Shown one piece after another: positions 31,231-42,427 of a stretch of 64,000 nt of DNA. Each line of letters opens with the position of its first letter. Positions within the stretch are counted from its first letter, which is position 1. The stretch is from assembly GCA_038049695.1 (NCBI GenBank), contig CP142458.1:45971001-46035000 (forward strand), given 5' to 3'. Below the pieces are notes generated by a model. That model was not told where the DNA came from, searched no databases, and worked only from the letters and a program-made list of their open reading frames with translations. The position numbers and the translations under genes are program-made. This DNA is from Cinnamomum chago (lineage: Eukaryota > Streptophyta > Magnoliopsida > Laurales > Lauraceae).

Positions 31231-33574
31231 TGTAATTCCATGGGGATCCGAACCCTAGAGGGGGGGTGAATAGGGTGAGCTCCAATTATGACCAATTTTA
31301 ATAATTTTAACTTCTTTAAAACCAACTAGTCACAAGTGATGATTATCAAACAATATGCGGAAGCTAATATAAACAATCACCACAAAGCAAGCACCATCAC
31401 ACAAGGATTTATAGTGGTTCGGCCTCAATGCCTACATCCACTACCGGCTTGTGATCCAACACCCCACCGGATTTCCACTATTTATGCTTTTCAATAGGCT
31501 AAGCAATAACCTTTACAATATGCTTTCCAAGGCTAAGCAATAACCTTACATTGATGTTTTTCAAGGCTTAACATCAACCTATACACTATGCTTTTATAGG
31601 CTAAGCAATAACCTCTTCAACCACATGGTTGGTTATCTCACTAAGTTGTGTCTTTAATACACTAGATGGAGATTCATTTTAGCTCATTACATTTGCCTCT
31701 AAAATAGGCGGATATGGAAGTGAATAACAACTACACACTCACACTATGGATGCAAAGATGAAAACATATGAAGTGTGTGTGTGTGGTCCTCAATCATTTA
31801 GAAAATGAAAGCTCATAAATGTATGCCTAAGGCTTTTGAAAATTTTAGCTCATAAAACATTTATGATTGAGGATGTAATGCAATCACATGTTAAAAGTAA
31901 CAACTTGTTAATGATATCAAAGTTACACAAGTTGTATAAAATGGATTAGCTCTAAACATGTGATGCATAGGGATGTCAATCAAATCATCAATGAAGCTCA
32001 AAACATAAAAATAGATTTGATTGAAATTAGGGGACAAATCATATGTAATTATAAATACAACTTGAAAATGATTTACCTATCAAAGTGATGCAAGTTGTGA
32101 AACTTTAAAACAATAATACACATATGATTTGTAATGATGTTGAATCCAAAACATAAGATACATTTGAGAGAGATTTTCTTATGATGGAAAAACAACACCC
32201 AAAGATTCAACAAAGTATATGAATCATGTTACATCTTTCATTAACATGATCTACTTAGATTTACCAATAAAGTACTACTTTGATGAATCAATGGTGATGT
32301 ATCCAAAACAATAGATCTATTCAAAATATAGAATATGCTAAGGATACAACATATCATATATTAACATGTTACAAAGATTTACCAATGATAAAACAAAACA
32401 TGAAAACATATGATTTGTAAAGAGGTTGAGTCCAAAACATAAGATAGTTTTGAAAGTGATTTTCTTATGATGGAAAACAACAACCAAAGATTCAACCAAG
32501 TATATGGATCATGTTACATATGATTTCAAAGGTTTTTACATTAACATGATCTACTTAGATTTACCAAAGTTAAGTACTACTTGAATTGAATCATATGGTG
32601 TTGTATCCAAAACAATAAATCAACTCAAAACATAACACATGTTAAGGACACAACACAAACATAGTTTATCATGCTAGAAATGATTTACCAAAAATAAAAC
32701 AAAGCATGAAAACATATGATTAAGAAAGGAAGAGCCTACTTGGTGGTTTAACTTCATTAATCCAAGCTTTAGCTTTCCTAATCTTCCCCTTCATCCCTTG
32801 GTTCTTTTCCCTTTTGATATGCCTCAAATCCTCTCAAGGAGGGGTTAAAAATTCCCAACTTTTGGCAAGGGAAAGAACTCATATTTATAGCAAAAAGTGC
32901 CCAACGGCTAGTTCTCGGTCGACCGACAAGGAGGTCTCGGTCGACCGGGAAGGCACAACGGTCAGATTTCTGACCGTTGGAGGTTTCAGTTCAAAACTGT
33001 AGAAATTACCTCCAGTTGTCTCGGTCGACCGAGACCTGCCTCTCGGTCGACCGGCGACACTGCCGGGACTCCCCCCTTTTTGCAAAAAATGCAACTTTTG
33101 CATATATGAAGGTTTTGCTTGGGGGACCTTTTTGCCTACTAAATCAAGCTTGGAAAACATGTTTTAAAGATTCTAATGGTTTTTAAAACATGACATAAAA
33201 AGCCTAAAAAGTTTCAAAACTTTTAAAACAAAGGCTTGCTTGATTTCTTGAAAACTCTTTTCAAATGAAATTGCATACACAAATGATTCTTTTTGTGATG
33301 AATGTATGCAAAACTCAAACCTAAAATCACAAGATGATTTTCCAAATATAATGCACAATGAAATAGGTTTTCAAAAGAGTTTTGGGTTCTAAAACCAATG
33401 CATCCAAGTTTAGAACCAAAACATGCATATAACACAAACTTTTCCAAATCTAAAAACCAATGCATGTATAAAACTAGATTTCAAGTTTATTTAAAAACCA
33501 ATGCAAGTGTGTAACTCACATGATGCTAGAATGATAATGCATCCATCAAATTGCAATCTATAAAAACCCTAACA
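31231..33574 (-). mobile_element. LARD 5' LTR (2344 bp)
   Basis: Same length and register as 25793-28136, offset 5438 bases throughout. It contains the second set of GGTCGACC palindromes and TATA box (32882-32889). Confidence 0.95.
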
Positions 33575-34905
33575 AAAACAACTGCTGCCAACTCCAAGTC
33601 GTGAGTCGCATAATTCTTCTCGTGGTCCTTCAACTGTCTCGAGCCATAAGCAATCACCTTGCCATCTTGCATCAACACACAACCTAATCCCACATTCGAA
33701 GCATCTGTATAAACAATAAATCCACCGTTGCCCGAGGGTAATGTAAGGATTGGAGCTGTGGTTAACCTCCCTTTCAACTCTTGGAAACTTGTTTCACACT
33801 GATCGGTCCAAACAAATGGAACATTCTTCCTAGTCAATTTCGTCAACGGGGCTGCAATGGATGAAAAACCTTGGACAAATCTTCTGTAGTAGCCTGCTAA
33901 CCCCAAGAAGCTTCTAATTTCTGTCACACTGCTTGGCCTCACCCAACTAACAACTGCCTCTATCTTGGCTGGATCAACTGCTAAACCTTCTCTGGAGATG
34001 ATGTGGCCTAGAAAAGCAACTTGCTCTAACCAGAATTCACACTTACTGAGTTTCGCATATAGCTGGTTGTCCCTCAAGAGCTGCAACGCTGTCCTCAAAT
34101 GTTCCTCATGTTCCTTCTTACTCTTAGAATACACAAGGACATCATCAATAAATACTACTGTGGAATGATCCAAATATGGTGCAAAGACCTTGTTCATCAA
34201 AGCCATAAAGACTGCGGGTGCATTCGTCAAACCAAAGGGCATCACCAAGAACTCATAGTGTCCATATCTTGTTCTGAAGGCTGTCTTCTGAACATCTGAA
34301 TCTCTGACTCTCAACTGATGGTACCCTGACCTCAAGTCTACCTTGGAAAAATAGGCTGCTCCTTGCAATTGGTCAAACAATTCATCTATCCTTGGCAAAG
34401 GATACTTGTTCTTCACTGTCACATGGTTCAACTTCCTGTAGTCTATGCACATTCTCAAGCTTCCATCCTTCTTCTTCACAAATAACACCGGTGCTCCCCA
34501 CGGTGAAACACTTGGCCTAATGAAACCTTTGCTCAACAATTCTTGCAATTGGAGCTTTAGCTCACCCATTTCTGCTGGAGCCATCCTATATGGTGCAATC
34601 GAGATCGGAGCTGTCCCTGGAAGGAGCTCAATCGTGAACTCAACCTCTCTAATTGGTGGTAAACCCGGGATTTCTTCTGGAAAAACATCCGGAAATTCAC
34701 ACACAATGGGGATATCCTCCACCCCTTGGGACTGTTTATCCTCCGTGATAAACGCAATAAATGCTTGGCACCCACTCTGAACTAATCTGCTTGCCTTCAA
34801 CACTGAAATAAATCCTGCCTGAGACTTTCTTCTGTTCCCCTGAAATATCAACTCTGCCTGTGGTCCTTGGAATCTAAATGTGATGGTCTTACTAAAACAG
34901 TCCAT
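33575..34905 (-). CDS. pol: E3 pol, 5' part: reverse transcriptase and RNase H
   Basis: This open frame reads from an internal ATG at 34905. It covers the protease-RT linker ('[16 protein letters not shown]'), then RT with '[11 protein letters not shown]', '[15 protein letters not shown]' and the catalytic '[10 protein letters not shown]'. RNase H follows ('[16 protein letters not shown]' with its catalytic Asp, then '[11 protein letters not shown]') up to the LARD. After 33575 the frame would run about 16 codons into the LARD LTR and stop. The upstream part of pol, including the whole protease, was removed by the deletion near 34915. The frame here is offset from that of gag. No disabling change is visible in RT itself. 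Confidence 0.92.
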
Positions 34906-34916
34906 GGTGGCATGAT

Positions 34917-35675
34917 AGCTGGTGGAACTACTCCTATGACATCCCTCATGATGATCGGATTCAGCCCTTCCAAAAACTTAGTTATCTTCTTCCTTTCAGT
35001 GTCAATCAGCTCGGTGGCATATCTAGCCAATCTTTCAAATTTGGTGACATAATCTAACACGGTCATGCTACCCTGTTTGAGTTGCTGAAACTCAATGGCC
35101 TTCTGCCTCTTGACATGAGAGGGAATATACTTATCCTGAAACTGTATCTTGAAAGCTGCCCATGCCTCATCATCTGCCATCACTGCATATGGGTCCTTGA
35201 CTGTTTGCCACCACCTATCTGCAAGCCCATAGAATAAAGAAGCAGTGAGGTTGACTTTCTGTATACCCGTGCACATGAAGACATCAAAGATCTTCTCCGT
35301 ATTGACTAGCCAGTCATCTGCCACTAGCGGGTCCTCATTGCCCGAAAATTCCTTGGGTGCTCTCTTCCTAAACTTCTCAAATAGAGCATTAGGGTCAGGA
35401 TCCCTATTCTGAATAACAATCTGTGGACCTGCAGGTGGTGCTACATTCCTGTTCTGAAGTACTTCTAACAGTTGCCTCTGAACTTGTGCCATCTCATCAT
35501 CCTTCTTAGTTAGTTGCTCTTGAAATCTTGCTTGATTCTCATTAGCCTGTCTTTGTTGTGCTATCATGGCTTGCATAAGTTCCTGAAACTGTGTGGCTGT
35601 AGGTGTATCAGATGCATCTGACTCATTATGATTACTGCCTGAAGCATGATGATTTGGAGCTTTTCTTGGAGGCAT
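34917..35675 (-). pseudogene. gag: E3 gag, C-terminal part deleted
   Basis: Gag begins MPPRKAP at 35675, matching E1. I prefer this start to an ATG ten codons upstream because E1 starts in the same place, straight after a splice-acceptor-like TTTTACAG. The Gln-rich helical segment and the gag domain ('RKRAPKEFSG', 'HVKRQKAIEFQQL', 'KFLEGLNP') are present up to 'RDVIGVVPP'. Sequence then jumps at about 34912-34922 to the region that encodes the end of protease. Against E1 this removes about 0.84 kb: the zinc knuckle and the whole protease. Gag frame runs a short way past the joint in the wrong frame, stopping at 34848. Such a Gag would lack its RNA-binding knuckle. Confidence 0.88.
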
Positions 35676-35820
35676 ATTGCTGTAAAACAAAGAGTTAGGA
35701 CACAATAATGGTGGTACAAGGGTTTCTAAGATCCTATACGAACGAATCTATCGAACTCACGAATCCTCGCCACGTTCCTAAGACCTTTCTAGTTTCTTTT
35801 AAGTGCCTGAAACATGTCTC

Positions 35821-35832
35821 GCTCTGATACCA
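35821..35832 (-). other. E3 primer binding site (tRNA-iMet)
   Basis: TGGTATCAGAGC on the minus strand, four bases inside the 5' LTR end at 35837. Confidence 0.95.
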
Positions 35833-35836
35833 GTCC

Positions 35837-38792
35837 TGTCGCGACCCCGGAACGGATCCCGGGCCCCGCGACGTTGGTGTTACATTGATGATATACTTTC
35901 CCACAGGTTCCCGCGGTGAGGATTCCCTTGGACACGCGGAATCTGGCTCACACGTACACGATTTGCGGAAGCGTGTAGCAAAACACATCATGATGAGCCC
36001 CAATAAAATTCTTAAGGGCCATAACATTCACTAACAAGGTATGGTATGAAGGAAAGAAAGCTAACATGGCATTCCCATTAATATTCAAGTTCTAAGACTA
36101 ACACGAAGGTAAGTTAAGTTTGGTTACAACCCATAAGAGACCTACAAAGGTCAATACATTTCTCAAAATAATCAAAAGAAACCCCAAGACAAAATGTGAC
36201 GAAACTCAAGAACCAGACCGACATCTAGATGACATCGTCGGGCTGCCACTCTCTCACGGGAGTTGGCTCACAAGCCTCCTCCTGACGCTCCTCCTCAAAG
36301 GCAACGTCTCCTGCACCTGGGCACCAACAAGCAAGGGTCAAACACGACGGTTTGGCAGGTAATCAATATAGGCATGAACATGAAAATAATACTTTGGAAA
36401 AACACTTGAAATCGAATACTTGATTTGAACTGTCACAATAGCTGAGGTATCAAAACAAACTAGCATGAGTACTAAATATATCATGAAAAGTTACAATCCA
36501 CAAAGAGCCCATCCTTTCTCTATCATCTATATGATGAAAAGAGCAAGCACGCACGACAAGCACGATATACATAATATAAGCACGACACGATTCCCACATA
36601 TACGGGGATTCCGGCCGCGGAACCGGACACGCACGATGTGTAATAAATACACGACCAGTCTGCAGACAGTCCACATGTTTAAAGACCCCCAGACAGTGGA
36701 TCAAACCGAAAGGGCAGTCTAAGCTCAGTGGTGTTTACTTAGTTCATGAATGCACAAAACACGCAAAGCACGATCAAGCACGACGAGGTAGAAAGGGGGA
36801 AATCACTTATCAAACACGACGAGCACGACTAGCACGAGGCATAATATTTATGCAAAAACACGCTTAGGAAGTGATCCCCTTTTTCTTGAAACAAAACTTC
36901 AAAACAAGCTTGTACTAGTATTTCAAAACGAGTTCACGATGATATTCATTATATCAAAACCAAAACACGAACACAAAGCTTATCGAGCACACGTAATGAC
37001 CTTTGATTGATCCTTGTGCAATTGAGACCCAAGTATTGGAAATTTAGAAAGGAATTGATGCCCCGGAAGTTCAAAGACATCTTGGGTTCCAAGTGCACAA
37101 TATCAGGTTAGAAGTCACCTAACATGTTCTAGTTTTTCATTCTTGCAAAACTCTTAAAAATACACGAACAGTGAATTTCGGTCACCTCGCGGTCAGGTGG
37201 CGGTTAGCCGAACTGGGGTTTGGCGGCTAGCCGCTAGGTGACCGCCAGGCTGACCGCTGGAATGCAAATCTGGGTTTTGCTCTCGGGAAAAGGAACCGCC
37301 ATGCACGGTCGGCCGGCGGTTAGCCGTGATGGGATGAGGCGGCTAGCCGCTAGCTAACCGTGTAGCTGACCGCGAAACATGGTCGAAATGTCAGCTTCTG
37401 GAAAAGGAACCGAAATCCTCGGTTGGCCTACGGTTAACCGCAAGTGGAACTGGCGGTTAGCCGTGGGCTGACCGCGGAGCTGACCGCTGAACCCAGGCGA
37501 AAATGCTAGCTTCTGGAGAAGGAACCGCTGAGCTCGGTCAGCCTGCGGTTAGCCGCAGTGGGCACAGGCGGCTAGCCGTGAGCTGACCGCTGTGCTGACC
37601 GCCAGTGCACGGGAATGCGTTTCAGCACAGATTTTTCACATTTCTCTTCTTCCCTTCCATTCATTCTCATTCCACTTATATTCCCTGAGTCTACATACTC
37701 TCCAAGGGACAAAACACACATCCAAACTCATGAAAACAAAATCATCAAGCTTGTAAACATATTCATGCACAAAATTTCTAAAACAACAATGTAGCTTCAA
37801 ATAAACATGCACCATGATCCTATAGAGATTACTTGCCTTGCCCAAATGCTAAACACTCTCCTCCAAGCTCTTCACACAAGCTAATCTCACACTACAAGCA
37901 AAACAAGAAAATACACAAAACTCACTCAAAATGGAAACAAGGAACCCATTTTCCAAATAGGGTTCGAAAACATGAAAAACATGATCTTAAGGAACTAAAA
38001 TGACTCCATGAAAAATATGGGTTGAAGCTCTTACCTAGAGAAGGTCAAACAAGAGAGATGGAAGAGAATGGAGAGCTTTCCCAACTTGAAACCTTAAGAA
38101 AATTGTATCAATGGAGAGCTTGCAAGGAGATGAAGAAAATGGTAGTCTTAGAATTTCGTTTGGAGCTCTCTAGCTAGATCAAACCAAGTGAGGAAGATGA
38201 AGGAGAAAAGGGGTTTTCTCTCTTGCCCTAGACTCAAAAGTTGTAGAGATTGGGAAATGAATGAGAGAGAGGGAGATGGGGACTTAAGTGATGACTCATG
38301 GGTCCCATTTAGCTTGAACTTGAAATGGTCAAAACACGATCTTGTGGGCCTCGGATGACTTCGACGAAGAAGGATAAAACGATCGTCGAAATATCTAGTT
38401 TCCGAAAAGTATATTTTTGACATAGTTTTGAGATCTCGAAAATTGTGTCCAGATTTGTGCAAGAAAGACAATTTTACCCTCTTTGGGCCAGAACTTGGGT
38501 TTTTGGGCCTCAAACATGAATGGGCTTAAAACGAAAGTTGTAACACATAAAAAGATCATTCAAATGAAATCAAAACCACACTCACACGGAAAACGATACG
38601 ATCTTCCCAAGCTCACACGTGCACTCAGGCCATCCTGAGTGTGTCTAACTAATATTAAACGTTCTCAAAATTACCAAAGCTATATCCAAGACTAAAACTA
38701 ATCACTTCTAACCCAACAATAACTAAACCCACTTAGGACTAAACACATACTAATCACACACTAATCGGATTGGTCTGGGTCGGGGTCTAACA
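35837..38792 (-). mobile_element. E3 5' LTR (2956 bp)
   Basis: Twin of 21033-23988, offset 14804 bases throughout, with the CG-rich palindromic array at 37175-37609. The target site AGACC follows at 38793-38797. Confidence 0.95.
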
Positions 38793-39166
38793 AGACCAAA
38801 ACCAAAAATCAAAACCCGACCCCCTAACTTGCCACATACAGCCTGTTAGGTTACAAGGTCAAAACCAAAACCAAAAACCTGACCCCCTAACCTGCCACAT
38901 ACAGCTTGTTAGGTCACAAGGTCAAAATCAAAACAAAAAAACCAAAACCAAATCCAAATCCAAATGTCATTCTCAAAATCTTGCCTTGAGATGGTACGTG
39001 ATCCCTCTCACTACCATAAAATCCCCTGGAAGCTCAAAAGGTTACTCAAAACAAACAAAAAAAAAGCTCAAAGACTCTTGGTCAAGTCAGAAGCTCTTCT
39101 TCAAAATTCTCTTCGAGGCACATCGACTGCAAAAGCCATATCGTCGCTGTACCTCGAGGGGGCATT
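38793..39166 (+). repeat. 66-bp repeats (right part) and polypurine region before E2 LTR2
   Basis: The array broken by E3 resumes with AGACC and two more units to about 38935. Then comes unique non-coding sequence ending in 'cctcgagggggcatt' (39152-39166), a purine run directly before LTR2 that probably serves as polypurine tract; the same run stands before LTR3. Confidence 0.78.
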
Positions 39167-42100
39167 TGTTGACACCAAAAATGTCACTTTGCCTCTTCAC
39201 ACCAAAAGCTACACGGAGCCGCATCCTACCAAAAATAGGCAGGCGCTACTTCAAGCATCAGATCTTGTCAGAATCAAACAAAAACTGCAAGGTCATTCAA
39301 AACAACCAAAAGAGAGGTACACATGAAGTTTCGGGCCATTCCGACATCATTTGGCCTAGCTTCACTTCTCCAACAGCTAAGCAGCAGCTCCCGGCGGCAA
39401 CAGTGTCGAAGACCCCAAATCTTCGATCAGAGCCTGCGGATGGTCTCAAAATACCTCCGAAAGGCTACTTGTCAAGTTTCAAGTCAAACCGACACCGTTT
39501 GACCCAGTTTCGATGCTCGGAAACAAAATCAAGCCTACTGGCGGCGGAGCACCCCGAGACCATGGCACCCAATTCGGAGCTTGTGGATCATCTCAAAATG
39601 ACTCCAATAAGCTCCCCATCAAATTTCAGGTCAATCGGACATCGTTTGACCAGAAGTCAAAGCTCGGCATTTCCCTCGCGGTGAAATAAAGGCGAGCATT
39701 TGCATGACTCAAAATGGCTTCAAAAATCAAACGAAAGCCTATGGTTGGTCTTATCTACTGATGAGGGAGTCACACGTCGAATTTCAGGTCATTTCGACAT
39801 CGTTTGACCAAAAGTCAAAGCTCGGCATTTCCCTCGTAGTGAAATCAAAGTCAAGCGTTTGCATGACCCCAAACGGCTTCAAAACTCAAACGAAAGCCTA
39901 TGGTTGGTCTTATCTACTGATGAGGGAGTCACACGTCGAATTTCAGGTCAATCGGACATCGTTTGACCAAAAGTCAAAGCTCGGCATTTCCCTCGCAGTG
40001 AAATAAAGGCGAGCATTTGCATGACTCCAAATGGCTTCAAAACTCAAACGAAAGCCTATGGTTGGTCTTATCTACTGATGAGGGAGTCACACGTCGAATT
40101 TCAGGTCAATCGGACACCGTTTGACCAAAAGTCAAAGCTCGGCATTTCCCTCGCAGTGAAATCAAAGTCAAGCATTTGCATGACTCCAAATGGCTTCAAA
40201 ACTCAAACAAAATCCTATGGTTGGTCCTATCTACTGATGAGGAAGCTACCCATCAAATTTCAGGTCAATCGGACATCGTTTGACCGAAAGTCAAAGCTCG
40301 GCATTTCCCTCGCGGTGAAATAAAGGCAAGCATTTGCGGGCCCCCAAACGGCTTCAAAACCTGAACAAAAGCCTATGGTTGGTCTCGTCTACTGCTCAAG
40401 AAGCTACACGTCAAATTTCAGGTCATTTCGACATCGTTTGACCTAGTTTCGACGCTTGACAAAAAATCGGCAGTTCTCCACAGCAAAGTCTTCGGCTTCT
40501 CAGAAAATGGCAAACTTTGCGATCCGATTTGCACGGCTTCCCGTCAGGTTTTCTTGAGGGAAATCCAGCCAATAAATGAGAGGAAATTCCAAGAAAAATG
40601 CAGGAGAAAACAGAAGCGAAAACGGACGAAAAACGGCGAAGAAAAGGCGACCGGAAGACGGCCGACCATGGGGCACAAACCCCATGGTCGCCGGCGACCA
40701 TGGTGCATGGTCGCCGGCGACCATGGAGGTCCGGGCCGCCGGACCTCGCCCAAAAACCCCATTTTTTGGGTATTTTTCGTGTTTCGAGTTGATTGGCCCC
40801 TGTGATTTTTCCAAAATCTGATTTTTTGTGCATGATATCCGTCGATCTTCATCAACATCACGAATCCATCACAGGAATCATTAGATCATCATCGGACGCC
40901 TCAAGATCGTCAAACGGCTAACCAAGAAAGCACCCTTTCTGCCCGCCCGATCGCGAAATCGACTGGACAGATGTTGCTGGCCCGCTGACATCAAGCAATG
41001 TCTGAAATTGGATCACCATCCGACATCAAATGGTATGTGGGTCCATTGGTGATCATCGCAAGAAGAATCCCAAAGGATGCGACATGGCCCGCGACTCTTC
41101 AGCTACCAAAGCGGCCACTTAATGCTATCAATTGGCCCGTTTATGGCAAGTTAATGCGGTCGTTAACCCATTATCTTGGACGGCCCAACCAGAAGCCTCC
41201 GTTTAGGAGTTACAAGTCCAAGCAATCATGACATTCAATCCATGAAACTCCTAACATAATGGAGATTAAAGGCAACTTAATGCCCATGACTCTCCTTTGG
41301 CCAATGAAATCCAAGGGTCAGGAGTTACAAAACTAAAAGCAATTAAACCTGTAACTCCTCCCATAACTTGGCTTTATTGCCATAATTGCCATATATGACC
41401 ATAAACCACTCTTAAAAGCCACCAAAAGCCTATAAATAGGAGTCCCCTCCAAGCATTCCGGGGGGGGATCGAAAACATCAGCAATTCCTGCTCTAGAGAT
41501 ATAGAAGCTCAGAGAGAGAGAAACCTCTGTCGGAATTCTGCAGCAGCCCGCACTACAAGGTGATCAAAGCTCCTTGGGGGGGCCCCCCCCCAAAGGCCAC
41601 CTCTCCTTCTATCCAACATGGCTAGATGCGGTTTTTCAGCCCGTCTACTCGGCTTTTTACCGGATATAGGACCTTACCTTGGTCCTTATCCTCTAAAAAT
41701 CTGAGGTTGGAGCCAAGCCAAGAAATCAAGCATTAAAGTTCTCATCTGAAGGACGATGGCGGAGTCCATACATAACTCGCGACCGTCGATCTGAACGGGT
41801 CCCCCACAATCGCATGAGAAGTTAGATTCCTTTTCTTTCTTTTCTGTTGCATTGTATTTTTTTATAAAGAGACAAAAAAAATCACATCTCTTGTCTTTCA
41901 TTATTGATAAGATTTGTAAATCGCCTTTCACGGCAAAATCGCCTTTCACGGCAAAATCGCCTTTCACGGCAAACAAAGAAAACCGCCTCTCACGACATTT
42001 AAAAAACAAACCTTGTCTCTTTTCTTTAAAAATATGTGTGCAATGGAAAGATGGGAAAAAGTTGATTTCATTTTCTACTTGTGAAGGTGAATCTCCGGAT

Positions 42101-42247
42101 CACCACTCTAAACTCCAAGTAGAATAGAAAATCTGGCATACCCGTACAAAAAAACTGATGCCCGCTTTTCCTTTCTTTCCCTCCACCGTACCCCGTCAGC
42201 CACGGGGCGGAGGCAGCTTTGGAAAAATAGAAAAGCCGGGACCATCA
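39167..42247 (+). mobile_element. E2 LTR2, middle LTR (3081 bp), divergent variant
   Basis: TGTTGACACC to GGGACCATCA. It lacks the 150-bp block that LTR1 and LTR3 share (it would fall near 39497), and has about five rather than three 160-bp U3 repeats (39698-40440). It holds two copies of the GCCGGC-centred palindrome (40682-40703 and about 40706-40726), and differs strongly from about 41100 to 41540, around the TATA box (41431-41438). The word 'aaatcgcctttcacggc' is tripled at about 41926-41975. It serves as 3' LTR of internal region 1 and 5' LTR of internal region 2. Confidence 0.92.
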
Positions 42248-42427
42248 CGCTCGACAGCGAAGGCAAGCCAGGAGACAACTCCGTAAGCTCAAACAGCAGG
42301 AGAAAGCTCCGAAAAAGCAAGAAGTCGCTGAAAAGCAGAAACCTCCTCTACCGCTTCACTGGGGGCAACAGAAGAGTCCTCTCCTAAGGCTTCAAAGGCA
42401 GCAAGAAAATTCACTCTTGGTGATTTC
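42248..42427 (+). other. E2 internal region 2: short leader without a normal primer site
   Basis: The bases after the LTR are 'cgctcgacagcgaaggc'. There is no TGG at the LTR edge as expected for a tRNA primer site, and no gag frame. The leader contains no recognised feature. Confidence 0.6.

Larger units (their letters stand above)
25793..33574 (-). mobile_element. LARD-like non-autonomous LTR element (7782 bp)
   Basis: Ends are TGTAATTCC and CCCTAACA with the target site AAAAC on both sides (25788-25792, 33575-33579). The LTRs (25793-28136 and 31231-33574) are both 2344 bp in constant register with three differences found by eye. The minus strand has a primer site and polypurine tract, but the 3.1-kb interior encodes no gag or pol. 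The run 'tttgccatcaaattgcaaag' with GGGGGAGAT before the 3' LTR resembles the 3' end of SIRE-type Ty1/copia elements, which I infer supplied its enzymes. Large retrotransposon derivatives (LARDs) are a known class. Confidence 0.92.
21033..38792 (-). mobile_element. E3: young Tekay/Del-type chromovirus, gag-pro deleted
   Basis: The element has TG...CA ends and the target site AGACC on both sides (21028-21032, 38793-38797). The LTRs 21033-23988 and 35837-38792 are both exactly 2956 bp and hold constant register. I could find two differences by eye (22658/37462 and 23440/38244, both C/T). The minus strand carries the primer site, gag, pol with a C-terminal chromodomain, and the polypurine tract. 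A deletion has removed the gag zinc knuckle and the protease. The LARD is inserted in its RNase H region. Without the LARD, E3 would be about 10 kb. Confidence 0.95.
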
